Part shown: piece by piece, positions 45,478-53,005 of the stretch | Numbering within the stretch: the first letter of the stretch is position 1 | Layout: each line of letters begins with the position of its first letter | Assembly (NCBI RefSeq): GCF_036248255.1 | Contig: NZ_CP109178.1 | Location: 5,146,001-5,210,000 of the forward strand | Direction of reading: 5' to 3' | DNA from: Streptomyces sp. NBC_01717 | Lineage (GTDB): Bacteria; Actinomycetota; Actinomycetes; Streptomycetales; Streptomycetaceae | Length of the DNA stretch: 64,000 bases | Position numbers and translations under genes: made by a program | The notes under the pieces: generated by a model | What the model saw: only the letters and a program-made list of their open reading frames with translations | Told to the model about the DNA's origin: nothing | The model's database searches: none

Positions 45478-46113
45478 ATGGCATCGGAGATCAAGACGGT
45501 AGGTAGCCTTTCAGTGGTGACCGGGGCCGTACTCACGGCGATTCTCTTGGCCTCGCCAGCCGCCGCGCAGAGCAGCATTTATACGACAGCTCGTCACGGC
45601 TCTGTCGCGCTTGACCGCCAACACCGCGACCACGACAAGTGCCAAAGCAGCCGCCATCGGGGGGACGATGACCATTGCCCCACCGGACCTGCGGGTCCTC
45701 CCGGACCTCCGGGACCTCCGGGACCTCCGGGACCTCCGGGACCTCCGGGACCTCCGGGACCTGATGGGTCGACCGGGCCCATCCTGTGTCCCGGTTGCAA
45801 TTTCGCGAGCTACGTGAGCGTGGGCAATAGATTGAGCGGTAGGGACTTCAGTAACGCATTCCTGCCGGCGACCTACATGCCGGGCCAGAATCTGTCCAAC
45901 AGTAATTTCTCGGGCGCGGCGTTTAATCAATCAACCCTCACGACTACCAATCTCTCAGGCTCAAACTTCAACAATGCTGACTTCACCCAAGCAGACTTGA
46001 CGGGTGCCACGACAACAGGGGCAACCTTTACAGGTGCCATCTGGAGTAACACCACTTGCCCAGACGGCACGAACAGCGACAGCCACGGCAACACTTGCGT
46101 TGGGCATCTCTAG
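45478..46113 (+). CDS. Secreted collagen-like protein with pentapeptide repeats
   Basis: A 211-residue exported protein. Signal peptide with AAAQSS cleavage region near residue 31; a charged His/Asp/Arg/Cys segment; a collagen-like run of Gly-Pro-Pro triplets (about residues 73-96) ending GPDG; a CPGC pair; then a pentapeptide-repeat coil (pattern A/N-x-F/L-x-x, about residues 120-195) and a C-terminal Cys segment. GGAGG lies eight bases before ATG 45478. The GPP run is coded by six identical tandem 9-mers. It is AICE cargo with its own terminator. A fibrous surface or secreted adhesive role is possible but unproven. Confidence 0.75.
   Translation: MASEIKTVGSLSVVTGAVLTAILLASPAAAQSSIYTTARHGSVALDRQHRDHDKCQSSRHRGDDDHCPTGPAGPPGPPGPPGPPGPPGPPGPPGPDGSTGPILCPGCNFASYVSVGNRLSGRDFSNAFLPATYMPGQNLSNSNFSGAAFNQSTLTTTNLSGSNFNNADFTQADLTGATTTGATFTGAIWSNTTCPDGTNSDSHGNTCVGHL
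45703..45756. repeat. Six perfect tandem copies of a 9-mer
   Basis: GGACCTCCG repeated six times without a change, then a partial seventh unit. It encodes Gly-Pro-Pro triplets. Identical units suggest slippage-driven length variation. Confidence 0.9.
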
Positions 46114-46221
46114 CCTGTGCGTTTCACTAAAGGCTGTCCCGTAATCCCTGGTAGGCGCAAGACGAGCTGGTCCAGGAAAGGCAGATCCAGCGGGAGCTGT
46201 AGTAGTGGCACCCGCCGACGT

Positions 46222-46266
46222 GGCCGCCGTTGCACCGAAGGAAGGTGCAACGGCGGCCGCTCGTTT
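46222..46266 (+). terminator. Strong terminator after the collagen-like gene
   Basis: 15-bp perfect stem (46222-46236/46244-46258) with a 7-base loop, followed by GCTCGTTTTT. It lies between convergent genes and may serve both. Confidence 0.85.
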
Positions 46267-46290
46267 TTCACGGCAGCTGGATCGGGGCCG

Positions 46291-46611
46291 CTACGACTCG
46301 TCGGTCCTGATGGTCACGGTGGCGCCCGCCTCTCGGGCTGTCTCCCGCAGAACGGCCAGTGTGTCCGTGAGGCGCGCGCGGGGACCACCGCGTGGGGTGG
46401 TGGCGATGAGGCAGGGCATGCACCGGTCCAACCAGCGGCGGCCATGTCCGGGTGTGTCGACGCCCACGGTCGCTCTGGCGGGCTTGCCGCAGAGCGCGCA
46501 CGGATGGCTGCCGTCGAGCCGCTCGGTGCCGGCCCTGGGTGCCCATGGTGGCGCGGGGTCCAGCTGCGACGGGTCGACTCCGAGGGATCGCAGCAGGTCA
46601 GCGTCGGCCAT
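46291..46611 (-). CDS. Small Cys-containing accessory protein
   Basis: A 106-residue protein with CALCGKPARATVGVDTPGHGRRWLDRCMPC, a likely four-Cys zinc site, then a Leu/Arg-rich helix (RLTDTLAVLRETAREAG). GAGAGGAG precedes ATG 46611. Such small proteins are common AICE cargo; function unknown. Divergent from the frameshifted gene at 46689 with 77 bases between. Confidence 0.65.
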   Translation of the reverse strand: MADADLLRSLGVDPSQLDPAPPWAPRAGTERLDGSHPCALCGKPARATVGVDTPGHGRRWLDRCMPCLIATTPRGGPRARLTDTLAVLRETAREAGATVTIRTDES

Positions 46612-46688
46612 GCGTGCGGCTCCTCTCGTCGGCTTCCGAACGATACGCCCGCTTATGACGCTCAAGCGCCCGACGTAGACTCGAACAC

Positions 46689-47026
46689 GTGTCCGATCTC
46701 CTCCCGAGCGACCTGGCGCGGCTCCGTACGTTGCGGACCTGGGATGCCATGTGGGTGGAGCGCATCGACGGAGGCAATCGCGGCGGCCGAACAGCGGGAA
46801 GAAAGAGTGGCAGCAGGGCGAGGAGCGGCGACCGCCCGCCCCGGACTGGATCATTGAGCTCAGCATCGGGGTCGGCGCCCAGCCCATCGAGGTTCACGTC
46901 GGCGGGTGCTACGCCGCCGGAAAGTGCCACCGCACCATCACCCGCGAACAGGCCCTCGCCGCCCTCGCCGACGGGATCCGGGCATGCATCCACTGCCGGC
47001 CTGACACCGAGCTGGGGGTGCTGTGA
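46689..47026 (+). pseudogene. Frameshifted DUF6233-like small gene
   Basis: Three frames together give one protein. Frame from GTG 46689 reads MSDLLPSDLARLRTLRTW.. to about 46770; the next frame reads AIAAAEQREE to about 46800; the third reads PDWIIELSIGVG.. GGCYAAGK.. CIHCRPDTELGVL to stop 47026. Both shifts fit single-base insertions (an extra G near 46770, an extra A near 46802). From memory, intact Streptomyces proteins with the same start and end are common (DUF6233-type). Either a pseudogene or two sequencing errors. Confidence 0.65.
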
Positions 47027-47197
47027 ACAACTCACCCACAGTGGCTCACCATCGGCGTCAGCGAGCGCGGTAACTTTCTCTACTTCATCAAGGTGCTCAC
47101 GCCGCGCACAGTGCGGCGACCGTCACGCGTATGCCGCAGTACCGCAGCGTCACGGAGCGCTTCCTACGCCGCATCAAACTGTGAGTGACGGAAGGCA

Positions 47198-48409
47198 CTA
47201 GAAGAGAGGGGTCTGACTTTCGGAATTCACATCAACCCCTGGCGTTTCCGGAGTTACGTTGACCAGCTCAATAATCTCAGGGTCATATAGCCAGTAGTAG
47301 TGGCCTTCAAGCTCTTGTCGTCCGGAAATTCGGACAGCGAAGTTGTTGCGGTGGGCGTCCACGGCTAGATCGTAGTCGTCAACCTTTAGGCGCACTCGCA
47401 TCTTGCGGGCGGTTGTCCCGCCCAGTACGTCCAGGCGAACCACGCCCGGATTTCCGGGCTTTGGTCTCTCCAGGAGAGTCACCATGCCCAATACCGTAAC
47501 CGGCTCCGGCCTGACGGCCGCGGCAAGCATTGTTCCTGCCTTCTCCAGGACGGAATAATCAGATGGCGAAAACTCTAACTTGTGCCGTTGGGTCGATGTT
47601 TCAGTGAAGATATCGTCACCGGAATTGAATTCAATCTCGACTTCCGCTCCGTCTGAATCTCTGATCAGATTGCGTACGGCCTGCGTCAATTCATAGCAGA
47701 AGCCTCGGCTTACGTTTTCGATGAACCCGTACGTGGATCCGGATGCAACGAAGTGGTCTACAGACTCTCGAGCGGCTTCGAGTGCGGATACCAAGCTGAG
47801 GGTGATCTCCCTGCCCGTGTGCTGGCCGATCAGGGGGATGGAATCACCTGGTTTTGGCTTCTTCTCGCTGAACACCTCATCGGATGGGGCGTAGGCAGTC
47901 ACAACGTAGCTTCCGACCTCTGTCTGCCCCATCAGAACGGAATCTAGGAATGACTTGGCGAGAAAAGTATTGGAGTTACCAAAATAGGCTGCCTTGGATT
48001 TTCTGGTCTTAGCGGCAACAACCATTGACTTACGTGCGCCTTCGTGAAGATCCTCCCCTGCAGTCCACGGGATTGTTCCTCGCCGAGAGCGGGCCTCCTT
48101 GTGGAACTTCATCTCGTCACCCAATGAGTGCAGCGTTGCGGCTCGTTGCAGAATAGTCCGGATTTTTGCATCGCCGAGATTCCAGGCGCGGGCCACCGCT
48201 TGAGTGAGTAGATCCTGATAGTCGTCGGTTTCTGCGTCTTGCGGGAGCAGCAGTCGGCCGCCGACGGTGAGGGAATCTGCTTCGAGGCGCCATCGCGAAT
48301 ACAAACCGTCTTGGCCGCCAAACTTCTGCCAACCGCTTCGTTCCAGCGCGAGAGCTAGCTGCGAGTCCGTTAGATGCCCTGCGATCTCGCTGAAATCAGG
48401 CGTGCTCAC
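47198..48409 (-). CDS. Unknown protein coupled to DUF4365-type gene
   Basis: A 403-residue protein without recognised catalytic motifs. The N-terminal 100 residues (LALALERSGWQKFGGQDGLYSRWR, then DAETDDYQDLLTQAVARAW) resemble a small alpha/beta domain; the rest is acidic and mixed alpha/beta (VEIEFNSGDD, LLERPKPG, VRLKVDDYDLAVDAH). Start GTG 48409 overlaps the upstream gene stop by 4 bases, so the two are coupled. By eye the DNA is AT-richer than the host core, a sign of recent transfer. Together with its partner it is a candidate two-gene defence-type cassette; no function is known to me. Confidence 0.7.
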   Translation of the reverse strand: MSTPDFSEIAGHLTDSQLALALERSGWQKFGGQDGLYSRWRLEADSLTVGGRLLLPQDAETDDYQDLLTQAVARAWNLGDAKIRTILQRAATLHSLGDEMKFHKEARSRRGTIPWTAGEDLHEGARKSMVVAAKTRKSKAAYFGNSNTFLAKSFLDSVLMGQTEVGSYVVTAYAPSDEVFSEKKPKPGDSIPLIGQHTGREITLSLVSALEAARESVDHFVASGSTYGFIENVSRGFCYELTQAVRNLIRDSDGAEVEIEFNSGDDIFTETSTQRHKLEFSPSDYSVLEKAGTMLAAAVRPEPVTVLGMVTLLERPKPGNPGVVRLDVLGGTTARKMRVRLKVDDYDLAVDAHRNNFAVRISGRQELEGHYYWLYDPEIIELVNVTPETPGVDVNSESQTPLF

Positions 48410-48966
48410 GGTGTCCCCCCCTTGCCGATCCTCTCCATGATGCTGCATAGGGCATTGTCGTCGAAAATCTGGCTGGTGGAGACTCTCACTGCTGTGTGTT
48501 TTATTCCCGAAGGTTCGACGCCAGTTACGCTGCGCCAGTAGGCGCAATGTCGCAACTGAAAGATATCGTGACTCGCATCAATCCACTCGGCAACGTCTTC
48601 TGGAACTACCATTGCTACTAGGATTCGGTGAACTGTGACTCGCGCACTCGCGAGCATCTTTAGTCGATCGTTGGAGATATTCACGGATACGAATCCATTG
48701 ACAGGGTTCGGCCCGCTCGTCCACGTGCTTTTGAGCTGTAACCTCAGGTCTATTTGTTCGTCGGTTTCGTGTTTGTCCGACGAATGGCTCAGTGTCCAGT
48801 CGATGCCGTTGTCCGGATTGGGCTTGGCCATGGTGCAGCCTGCCGCGGCTGCCACTGCATGCAGGTAGCTGTCTTGCAGCATCTCCATGCGGCGGGTCTT
48901 CTCTAGCTCCCCCCGGAGCGGCCCCGCAGGAACGCTGTGCGCGATGTCGATCATTGCCCCCCACAT
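48406..48966 (-). CDS. DUF4365-type, PD-(D/E)xK nuclease-like protein
   Basis: A 186-residue protein. The signature is GIDWTLS followed about 20 residues later by LRLQLKST, the D..(Q/E)xK arrangement of PD-(D/E)xK nucleases as in DUF4365, then ILVAMVVPEDVAEWI and LRHCAYWRSVTG, and a conserved-looking tail (RVSTSQIFDDNALCSIMERIG). Likely a nuclease or inactive nuclease-fold protein. First gene of a coupled pair. ATG 48966; ATG 48954 is an alternative, with GGGGG close upstream. AT-rich relative to the core. Confidence 0.72.
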   Translation of the reverse strand: MWGAMIDIAHSVPAGPLRGELEKTRRMEMLQDSYLHAVAAAAGCTMAKPNPDNGIDWTLSHSSDKHETDEQIDLRLQLKSTWTSGPNPVNGFVSVNISNDRLKMLASARVTVHRILVAMVVPEDVAEWIDASHDIFQLRHCAYWRSVTGVEPSGIKHTAVRVSTSQIFDDNALCSIMERIGKGGTP

Positions 48967-49055
48967 CTGTGTTGCCTAGATCACATCGTAGAACCGAGGT
49001 GTGCGTCTGGCAGCAGCTTTGCGGGTGTCCGGTTATGGGCCATGTGTGGGCCAGG

Positions 49056-49073
49056 GGGCGCCTTCGGGCGCCT
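49056..49073 (-). terminator. UUCG-type hairpin downstream of the interrupted gene
   Basis: GGCGCC-TTCG-GGCGCC stem-loop (core 49057-49072), an extra-stable tetraloop, between the stop of the interrupted gene (49155) and the start of the DUF4365-type gene. Confidence 0.5.
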
Positions 49074-49154
49074 AAAGCGGGCTTGAGTGCAGGTCAACGC
49101 GTTGCGCTGTCCGCATGCGCGGCGGTCTTGAAAGCCGTCGCGCACTCGCACGAG

Positions 49155-49648
49155 TCACGATCGCAAGCGAACCTCTGTGGAGGTGTCAGGAATATGGTCA
49201 GTGGAGTCCATGACCAGTCTTGCCTTGTGTTCGAACGCACCTCGGACCGTCAGGGCATGCCGATGGGACGACCTGCTCGATACTTGCCGGGGTGCAGGCA
49301 GTCCGGAGGCCTCAGCCAGCAGCGCTTCCACTGTCCCCTTAACGGCAACGAGCGTCGCAGCAGCGGCGCTTCCCGCTTCCACGGGGCCTTCAAGTGCAAC
49401 CTTGGTTTGGGCGCGGCGCACCGCGATCACCTGCGACGAAAGATCGGTCAAAGCCTGAGGCAGGCTTGCAATATCGCCTCTATCGCTGATGCTCCACGCC
49501 GATACGAGCGAATCCTCATATTGCGCGAAAGTATCCAGGAAAGCCACATATGCATCCCTACGGGACTGCCGCCGCCATTGCGTATGTTGTCCCCGAGTCT
49601 GCTGTCGACCGGTAAGTCGAGCTGCAAGCAGGGCTCCACAAGCGCCTA
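49155..49648 (-). pseudogene. 3' part of membrane-anchored gene split by IS630-type element
   Basis: Reading from the TA at 49647-49648, the frame runs GGC GCT TGT.. giving [32 protein letters not shown], and a helical body to the stop at 49155. Right next to the TA, inside the IS end, a TAA closes the frame, so the gene is broken. Joined to 51517-51555 with one TA it gives a 176-residue protein: an N-terminal membrane helix followed by a soluble helical domain, a type common in Streptomyces with no known role. A GTG at 49547 could still yield a truncated soluble product. Confidence 0.8.
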
Positions 49649-49717
49649 GAGATCTTTAAGGGTGTGGGTTACGCGGGGGGTCGTGACGGCTGCCGTGGGC
49701 CGCGCTATGCCAGAGGG

Positions 49718-50788
49718 ATGAGGTATCCCGATGGCGGAGGGCTGACGGCTGAGGAGCGGGTTCAGCGTGAGCGGGTCCGGTTGGCGGCCGCCGATCTGAT
49801 CGAGGCAGGGGCCAGTGACCGGGAGGTGGCCCGGGGGTTCAGGGTGACCCGGATGTCGGCGAACCGCTGGCGGCGGGGTTTGGCTTCGGGCGGGCGGCAG
49901 GCCATGGTCTCCAAGGGGCCCGGCGGTGCCCGCTGCAAGCTCGATGCGACTCAACTGCGTGTGCTGCAGGTGGTGTTGGATACCGGCCCGGCCGCCGCCG
50001 GCTGGAGCGACCAGTGCTGGACTCTGGCGAGGATCGCCGAGGTCGTGCGACGCCGGTTCGGCGTCGAGTACACCTTGACCGGGATGGACCTGCTGCTGCA
50101 CCGCATCGGCTGGACCGTACAGATCCCGTCCCGCAAGGCCGCCGAGCGCGACGAGGAGAAGATCGCCGCCTGGAAGGACGAGCAGTGGCCCGTCATAAAA
50201 AAGACGGCGGCGGACCTGGGCGCCTGGCTCTGTTTCGAGGACGAAGCCGGCCAGGGGCTGAGGCCGCCCAAAGGCCGCACCTGGGGCCGCCGAGGCCACA
50301 CTCCCGTCGTGCGGGTCACCGCCGCAGGCACTAAACGCGTCTCCATGGCGGGACTGATCTGCACGAAGTCCGGCCATCGGCCCCGGCTGATGTACCGCAC
50401 CCACCTCGACCGCGGCCCCGCCAAAGGCCGCCGCAAAGGCTTCACCGAGGCTGATTACGCACGCCTGCTCGACGCCGCGCACCAGCAACTCGGCGGCCCG
50501 ATCGTCCTGGTCTGGGACAATCTGAACACGCATGTCAGCCGCACCATGCGGCAGCTGATCGACACCCGATTATGGCTGACCGTCTACCAGCTGCCGCCGT
50601 ACGCCCCGGAGTTCAACCCGGTCGAGGGCGTCTGGTCGCACCTGAAACGGTCCCTGGCCAACCTCACCAAGCACAGCCTCGACCAGCTCACCGCGCTGGT
50701 GAAGACCAGGCTCAAACGAATGCAGTATCGACCCGGCGTCATCGACGGTCTCCTCGCCAAGACCGGCCTCGACTTCCAACCGCCGTAA
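49718..50788 (+). CDS. tnp: IS630-family transposase
   Basis: A 356-residue DDE transposase. N-terminal helix-turn-helix ([24 protein letters not shown]), then the catalytic triad: Asp in CFEDEAGQG, Asp in [10 protein letters not shown] and Glu in [15 protein letters not shown]. Length is normal for a single-frame IS630 transposase and no lesion is visible, so it may be active. I chose ATG 49718; the frame reaches 49664 but the first 18 codons overlap the terminal repeat region. Confidence 0.9.
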   Translation: MRYPDGGGLTAEERVQRERVRLAAADLIEAGASDREVARGFRVTRMSANRWRRGLASGGRQAMVSKGPGGARCKLDATQLRVLQVVLDTGPAAAGWSDQCWTLARIAEVVRRRFGVEYTLTGMDLLLHRIGWTVQIPSRKAAERDEEKIAAWKDEQWPVIKKTAADLGAWLCFEDEAGQGLRPPKGRTWGRRGHTPVVRVTAAGTKRVSMAGLICTKSGHRPRLMYRTHLDRGPAKGRRKGFTEADYARLLDAAHQQLGGPIVLVWDNLNTHVSRTMRQLIDTRLWLTVYQLPPYAPEFNPVEGVWSHLKRSLANLTKHSLDQLTALVKTRLKRMQYRPGVIDGLLAKTGLDFQPP

Positions 50789-50806
50789 CCTCAGCCATTG
50801 GATCTC

Positions 50807-51364
50807 CTAGAAGGTGAAGTCCTCGGGCGCACCTTCGCCAACGCGGCCATCCACTGTCTCGCGAAGGATGTCCGCGTGGCCCGTGTGCCGCGCGTACTCC
50901 TCAATCATGTCCAAGAGCATGTCCCGGACGCTGGGCGTGCGACCGTCCGGCCAGGTGAAGGACGCCGGTCCGTCGAGCCCGCGCTCCTTGATGATGTCAG
51001 CGACGAGCTCGCGCGATCGCTCGACAGCATCTCGCCACACTGTGTAGACATCATCCGGGGAGTCCAGAGCCCCGGTGCGCCATTCCCAGTCGGGGTTGGC
51101 GTCGAAGTCCACGGCGTCCCAAGGGGCGCCGTACTCGTGACCGGCCAGCTTCACGGCCAGCCAGTCCGCCTCGACCAGGGCCACATGTTTGACGAGGCCA
51201 CCGAGCGTCATCGAACTGGCGGCCGTGGTCGCGCGCAAAGCCTCCTCATCGAGCCCTGACGTTTTCCAGGCGAAGGTCCGCCGGTTGCGCTCGAGAACTG
51301 AGCGCAGGGACTCCGCCTCAGCGAGGGCCGCAGACGGGTCAGGAAGGGGAGTTGACTCGCTCAT
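50807..51364 (-). CDS. DinB-family protein (DUF664 / mycothiol transferase type), IS passenger
   Basis: A 185-residue four-helix DinB-fold protein. Typical features: SMTLGGLVKHVALVEADWL with a metal-ligand His, and DMLLDMIEEYARHTGHADILRE with two more His. Actinobacterial members are thiol S-transferases dependent on mycothiol. It is convergent with the transposase (18-base gap) inside the TA-flanked unit, so it moved with it. ATG 51364 gives the normal length. The substrate is unknown; a resistance or detoxification role is plausible. Confidence 0.82.
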   Translation of the reverse strand: MSESTPLPDPSAALAEAESLRSVLERNRRTFAWKTSGLDEEALRATTAASSMTLGGLVKHVALVEADWLAVKLAGHEYGAPWDAVDFDANPDWEWRTGALDSPDDVYTVWRDAVERSRELVADIIKERGLDGPASFTWPDGRTPSVRDMLLDMIEEYARHTGHADILRETVDGRVGEGAPEDFTF

Positions 51365-51516
51365 GACCAGGAGCATAGTCGGACACGGCCCTCGGCTACC
51401 GCTTTATCCAGCGACGATACGCAAGTGACATCGCGGACCTCATCGAGCGACCACGTCCGGCATGTCCACCCGGAGCTGGATCTCAAATCTCAGTAACGCC
51501 CACGGTTAAAGATCTC

Positions 51517-51555
51517 TAGTGCTGCACCGATCATCCCCGCGATCCCTGCATCCAT
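51517..51555 (-). pseudogene. 5' part (13 codons) of the gene split by the IS
   Basis: ATG 51555 reads MDAGIAGMIGAAL and ends exactly at the TA duplicate. The next base after the TA on the other side of the element (49646) continues the same frame with [11 protein letters not shown], so the junction is seamless. Confidence 0.8.
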
Positions 51556-51684
51556 GGGCTCATCATGCCTGGCGTGGCCCAACAGGGTTCAGGTTGGGTC
51601 TACTTATCGCGGGCATGGTCGTAAGCACGAGCGTCCCAGCCCGAGTCGATCCGCTGCTTTGATCTTTTTGATCGCCGCTCATTG

Positions 51685-51811
51685 TCCTGGTCCTTGTCCA
51701 GTGCGCCGATGGCCGTTGGCGCTCACCGTTGTACCCGTACCCCGTCTTAGCTGCCTGCCGCGCGAACACCTATGAACGCCACAGAACGGGGACGCGGGCA
51801 GTTGGAAAGCG
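51685..51811. repeat. Direct repeat, copy 1
   Basis: About 127 bases similar (roughly 70-75% by eye) to 52600-52722 in the same orientation. Both start TCCTGGTC and end with CAGTTGGAAAGCG. They bracket the membrane/HEPN-like gene 51818-52555. Confidence 0.6.
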
Positions 51812-51817
51812 TCGCCC

Positions 51818-52555
51818 TCAGTGAGAGGTCCCGCCGGCAGGACTGCGCCCCGGCCAGGACAGATCTTCCATTGTGTAAGCCACGGACATGCATCCCCGAA
51901 CAAAGTCACGTGCTGCCTGGGGGGTGACTGCAGCGGTTCCATGCACTGTGGTGTTGCGCAAGCGACGGAGGTCGTTCATTACGTCCACCGCTTCCGGGTC
52001 CAACCCTGCCACTTGCAGCATCTGCACCAACTCGCCCGGTGCCACCCGTCCTGATCCCGGACGTCGTGGCTGCACACTTGGGTACAACGTGAGGATCTCC
52101 TCAGCGAACGTCTGCAAGGCGTTCCACGCAGACACGATCGCTCCTGTTGGAGACCGTTCGATGACGTCGTCTGGCTGATCAATTGCCGTAAAGAGAGCGA
52201 GCAAGCGTCTGCGTACCGCCTCACCTGGAGGCTCCTCAGACCAGGCAGGCTCAGGGCGCGGCTCCGGCTCAGGGCGCGGCTCCGGCTCAGGCACGGGGCC
52301 AGCCGACGCCGATTCTTCTTCCGCTACCGCTGCGGCGCGATCACGAACGCGCCGCGCTTCATTTTGGAACTCCAAGGCGCCGGCTGGTGTCTCTACACGG
52401 CTCAACCGTCCGATGGCCTCACCGACTCGATCACGCCATGTCCACAGCAGCGCCAGTGTGACCGTAGGCCAGATGAGTGCCTGTATGTACTTGAGAACCA
52501 GCTCAGCAGCTTCCACGTAGGCAGTGTGACGCCCCCTCAGGGCTGCTCGCCACAT
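51818..52555 (-). CDS. Membrane-anchored HEPN-like protein
   Basis: A 245-residue protein: one N-terminal membrane helix (about residues 23-41), a helical linker (ALEFQNEARRVRDRAAAVAEEE), a PEPEPRPEPEPRPEP repeat, then a helical C-terminal domain with LRRLRNTTVHG, an Rx4H motif as in HEPN ribonucleases and DUF4145-type domains. I chose ATG 52555; the frame continues to 52696 but that part lies in the direct repeat and has no good ribosome binding site. Divergent from another Rx4H gene at 53006. Possible RNase effector at the membrane; not proven. Confidence 0.6.
   Translation of the reverse strand: MWRAALRGRHTAYVEAAELVLKYIQALIWPTVTLALLWTWRDRVGEAIGRLSRVETPAGALEFQNEARRVRDRAAAVAEEESASAGPVPEPEPRPEPEPRPEPAWSEEPPGEAVRRRLLALFTAIDQPDDVIERSPTGAIVSAWNALQTFAEEILTLYPSVQPRRPGSGRVAPGELVQMLQVAGLDPEAVDVMNDLRRLRNTTVHGTAAVTPQAARDFVRGCMSVAYTMEDLSWPGRSPAGGTSH
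52246..52292. repeat. Short tandem repeat coding for Pro-Glu-Pro-Arg
   Basis: An 18-base unit (GGGCGCGGCTCCGGCTCA) is repeated twice with a partial third copy; it encodes the PEPRPEPE linker of the HEPN-like membrane protein. Confidence 0.7.
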
Positions 52556-52599
52556 GATCAGGAAACCCAGGTCCGGTAACACCCGCGGAACGTTCGTGG

Positions 52600-52722
52600 T
52601 CCTGGTCTTTGTCCATTGCGCCGACGGCCGCCACCGTTCACTGCCGTACACGCGACCCGTCTGACCTGCCCCGTGAACCCCCACGGACGCCCGCATACAG
52701 GCACGCGGACAGTTGGAAAGCG
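52600..52722. repeat. Direct repeat, copy 2
   Basis: Second copy of the repeat at 51685-51811. Its end, GGAAAGCGTGTTGGG (52714-52728), resembles the anticodon-loop/variable-arm part of a Streptomyces tRNA-Ser, but no cloverleaf follows. Confidence 0.55.
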
Positions 52723-53005
52723 TGTTGGGTGGAGCCCCAGTTTCCCCGCCCCTGATCAGTCGGCGCTGCGGGTCACGGCGCCGGCGACGTCAGCGGCGAG
52801 GCTGTAGCCGGGACTGTCGTCGACCAGGCCAACTATGGGCAACTCGCCCCACGGGTCGGATCAAATGCTCCCGGAGAATCTGGCGGGAATTCTGCACACC
52901 AGATCGGCTGATCTGGTGACACGGTGCGTTTCGCCTCGGATGATGTGCCATATCTGTGGCGAGACAACGGACATGACGAGCCGTCGGTCCGGGCGCCCAC
53001 GAGGG

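Larger units (their letters stand above)
49649..51516. mobile_element. IS630-type element with DinB passenger, TA-flanked
   Basis: 1868 bases between two TA dinucleotides (49647-49648, 51517-51518), the target duplication of IS630/Tc1-mariner. The ends are inverted repeats that start with GAGATCTTTAA and match at 19 of the first 24 bases. It holds a transposase and, convergent with it, a DinB-type gene. An additional right-end-like sequence lies inside, at 50776-50810 (GAGATC.. GGTTACG, reverse strand), directly after the transposase, marking the usual end of a 1.16-kb IS630. Thus the element seems to have been extended by about 0.7 kb with cargo. Confidence 0.85.

Noticed and set aside
47027..47197. 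Short peptide ending in RFLRRIKL at about 47184
   Set aside because: Less than 20 codons from its ATG with no ribosome binding site; possibly the decayed end of an AICE gene, not enough to call.
52714..52728. tRNA-Ser gene
   Set aside because: Only about 15 bases match a tRNA-Ser anticodon/variable arm region; no acceptor or T arm follows.
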